A stretch of DNA of 64,000 nt from an uncultured Collinsella sp. (lineage in GTDB: Bacteria; Actinomycetota; Coriobacteriia; Coriobacteriales; Coriobacteriaceae), in NCBI GenBank assembly GCA_958421275.1, contig CATZLI010000003.1, positions 124,001 to 188,000 on the forward strand, given 5' to 3'. The notes beneath the pieces were generated by a model. That model was not told where the DNA came from, did no database searches, and saw only the letters and a list, made by a program, of their open reading frames with translations. Positions 61,958-64,000 of the stretch are shown piece after piece. Numbering within the stretch: the first letter of the stretch is position 1; each line of letters starts with the position of its first letter. A program made the position numbers and the translations under genes.

Positions 61958-64000
61958 CTAACGAATCAGTATTACTTTCGATGGGCCCAAAGCGGTCAAA
62001 CCGGAGATGCGATTTCCATAACCATCACTATGCCAGAACAAATTTTCGCTCGGCGAATTGCCCCAGAAAAAGCCAACGTGGCTATCGTCCGCATATGGGT
62101 TGTAAGGATTGAAGAACACAATGTCCCCCTTACGAGCCAAACCACTACGTAACAACTCATCAATAGAGTTGAAATAAGTCACGTTCGCACACGTATCGAT
62201 AGCGTAGCCGTACCAACGATAAGCGTTTACGCAGCCGCCCCTTCCGGGACCTCCACTCCAAGGGGAATGGCTCTGCTCGGCGGCAATGGGAGCTAAATTC
62301 CCGCCCGCCTTCATATATGCATGCGATACAAATCCACCACAATTCATGCCCGTATAACCGTCCCAACGCGGATCACCCTTTGGGTACATGCACGTTTCCT
62401 GGCTGAGATGCGTGTCGTAGCGTGTTCCACGGTAATAGCCGTCGTTTTCGTGGCTCATAAGCCAATTGACCAAGCTGGACCTATTGACCCCCAAAACAGA
62501 ACCAGACGTATTCAACCATGCACCACTTGCATTGAAGTAATAGTCAACGCCATCGATTTTCAGCCACCCGTTAGCAAACATGGCACCCGAAGGCTGGAGC
62601 CAGTACCACGTACCGCCGTCATTAAGCCATCCAGTTTTCATCTTGAATGTGGAAGGGTCCATCCAATACCACGCACCGTTGACATATTGCCAACCAGACT
62701 TAAGGACACCATTGGAAGATGCGTAGTACCAAGTATTGCCACTTTCGTCAGAAGCGTCTTTCGACATAATCCAACCAGACGCCACGTTAACGACACCATT
62801 CGCATCCGCATAGAAAACCGCATCTCCAATATGAATCACACCTGGCAATGAAGACGAGTCAGTACGATCAGCGACTACAGGAGATCCATCAGATGAAGTA
62901 GGCAACGGCTCGCTCAGTGCTCCAGACGAATTCGCCCATGCCATACCATCGTTCAAGTTGATCCAGCACGAAGATGCCATTGCACCGGAATCATAAGAAA
63001 AATAGCGCTTGCTTCCTACCGCAAATTCACCAGTACGCATTGCGCCGGATACATCATCAAGGTAATACCAGGCGCTTCCGGACTTTATCCATCGCCCTCG
63101 TTGAATAGCTCCGTTTGATGCGGCGTAATACCAAGTACCATCAGCAAGTGCCCAGCCTGTTGCCATGGCACCTGAGCTCGTAAGGAAATAGGTGGACGAG
63201 CCCACTTGCACAAAGCCCGTGAGCATAATATGGCTTCCTGGATCCAGGTAATACCAAGAATTCCCTAGAAGTAACCAACCTCCATGCAGTAAGCCGTTGG
63301 AGTCAGCGTAATACCAGTTGTTGTCAATAAGTGCCCACTGGGAGGATAGCATGGCCCCTGAACTGTTAAAGATATAAGAGGTGCCATTGCATTCATTCAG
63401 CCCGGTGGCCATAGAACCGTCTGCAGGATCAAGCCAGTACCAACGACCCCCATCCGAGAGCCAGCCCTTTACCAGAGCGCCAGAGCCGGAAAAATAATGC
63501 CAGACAGAAGCATCAAGATGCCATCCGATAAGCATTGCACCAGAAGAAGAGAATCCATACGTAGCTCCCCCAATCTGCAGCATCGCATCGTGGACCATCT
63601 TGCCCTCATCATCCAGCCAATACCAGTTGCTGCCGTCTGAAAGCCAGCCTTTTACCATGGCGCCAGAACCGGAGAAATAACGCCAAGCAGAAGTGGAGCC
63701 CGTAGAATCTAGGTACCAGCCGACACGCATTGCGCCCGAAGAGGAGAAGGCATACGTCGCACCCCCGACTTGAACCAACCCATCCTGAGCCATTCGACCT
63801 TCGTCGTCGAACCAGTACCAGCTACCGTCTATATGTCTCCAAGAAGAAACAGCGATTGTTCCGTCGGACAAGCCCCAACGCCAAAAACCAGCCCCTTCTT
63901 CGGGTGATATCCACCCCTGATGCCAAATAATTTGATTCGAAACCTCGGAAGGGGTCTCATTATCCACCTGAGAGTTCTGCTCGACAGCGAAGGTCGATTC
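61958..64000 (-). CDS. Choline-binding-repeat protein with P60-like amidase domain (5' end outside window)
   Basis: At least 680 residues; the frame is open to the window edge and lacks its signal peptide, so the start lies beyond 64000. CW repeats run through most of the chain. The C-terminal domain has MNCGGFVSHAYMKAGG (Cys), DDSHVGFFWG (His) and LFWHSDGYG, like NlpC/P60 or related amidases but quite different from the P60 protein at 52.6 kb. It belongs to the same CW-repeat family as the four neighbours and has its own terminator. Confidence 0.85.
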   Translation of the reverse strand, partial: ESTFAVEQNSQVDNETPSEVSNQIIWHQGWISPEEGAGFWRWGLSDGTIAVSSWRHIDGSWYWFDDEGRMAQDGLVQVGGATYAFSSSGAMRVGWYLDSTGSTSAWRYFSGSGAMVKGWLSDGSNWYWLDDEGKMVHDAMLQIGGATYGFSSSGAMLIGWHLDASVWHYFSGSGALVKGWLSDGGRWYWLDPADGSMATGLNECNGTSYIFNSSGAMLSSQWALIDNNWYYADSNGLLHGGWLLLGNSWYYLDPGSHIMLTGFVQVGSSTYFLTSSGAMATGWALADGTWYYAASNGAIQRGRWIKSGSAWYYLDDVSGAMRTGEFAVGSKRYFSYDSGAMASSCWINLNDGMAWANSSGALSEPLPTSSDGSPVVADRTDSSSLPGVIHIGDAVFYADANGVVNVASGWIMSKDASDESGNTWYYASSNGVLKSGWQYVNGAWYWMDPSTFKMKTGWLNDGGTWYWLQPSGAMFANGWLKIDGVDYYFNASGAWLNTSGSVLGVNRSSLVNWLMSHENDGYYRGTRYDTHLSQETCMYPKGDPRWDGYTGMNCGGFVSHAYMKAGGNLAPIAAEQSHSPWSGGPGRGGCVNAYRWYGYAIDTCANVTYFNSIDELLRSGLARKGDIVFFNPYNPYADDSHVGFFWGNSPSENLFWHSDGYGNRISGLTALGPSKVILIR

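Noticed and set aside
50490..64000. CRISPR-like or satellite repeats
   Set aside because: The periodic repeats are in-frame coding for CW motifs, with varied spacing and no direct-repeat/spacer structure.

Overview
The window looks like the chromosome of a Collinsella-type actinobacterium (Coriobacteriia). This is inferred from gene content, not from a database search. The pointers are the rod-shape operon running into rplU-rpmA-obgE-nadD-yqeK-rsfS, the high-GC housekeeping genes, frequent TTG starts behind strong Shine-Dalgarno sites, and a gut-type surface glycan locus followed by cell-wall repeat proteins.

Region 1 (1-21.8 kb) is conserved housekeeping, almost all on the minus strand. rpsP is followed by plus-strand dinB. 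Next comes a long leftward series: mreB-mreC-mreD-mrdA-rodA (rod elongation), a DUF697-like membrane protein, a TIGR03960-type radical SAM protein with its DUF2344 partner, rplU-rpmA, obgE, nadD, yqeK and rsfS. Further right are a TPR membrane protein, a cyclophilin, a zinc-ribbon membrane protein and a CtpE-like P-type ATPase next to tRNA-Arg(CCG).

Region 2 (21.9-30.5 kb) is a plus-strand aromatic cluster holding all seven shikimate-pathway activities plus the tyrosine and phenylalanine branch enzymes: aroF, tyrA, aroB, aroA, aroC, pheA, an aroE-aroK fusion and aroQ. A short leader with an attenuator-like hairpin precedes aroF. A perfect 34-bp inverted repeat separates aroC from pheA, and an intrinsic terminator precedes aroQ. 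The cluster is bracketed by two minus-strand tRNA-Arg genes.

Region 3 (30.7-50.4 kb) is a surface polysaccharide locus. It has a Wzm/Wzt-type ABC exporter, dTDP-rhamnose genes (rfbA, rfbB, and a fused rfbC-rfbD), several glycosyltransferases, a DUF2142 membrane protein, a GT2-DUF2304 pair, a flippase and a LicD-type phosphotransferase. An AT-rich DUF4869 plus P-loop ATPase pair sits between rfbB and rfbA. A decayed IS256-type transposase, a divergent dispersed repeat and a C9 homopolymer mark recombination or decay.

Region 4 (50.5-64 kb) holds five large proteins with long choline-binding-type (CW) repeat arrays, each with a different enzymatic module: L,D-transpeptidase, NlpC/P60, C39-like peptidase, GH25 muramidase and a second P60-like domain. 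They surround a plus-strand two-gene lic unit: a fusion of winged helix, LicC-like cytidylyltransferase and LicA-like choline kinase, then a LicB-like permease. Together with LicD at 47.3 kb, the window encodes choline uptake, activation, transfer to a surface glycan, and a set of enzymes apparently built to dock on that decoration. This predicted phosphocholine-display and docking system is the main finding.
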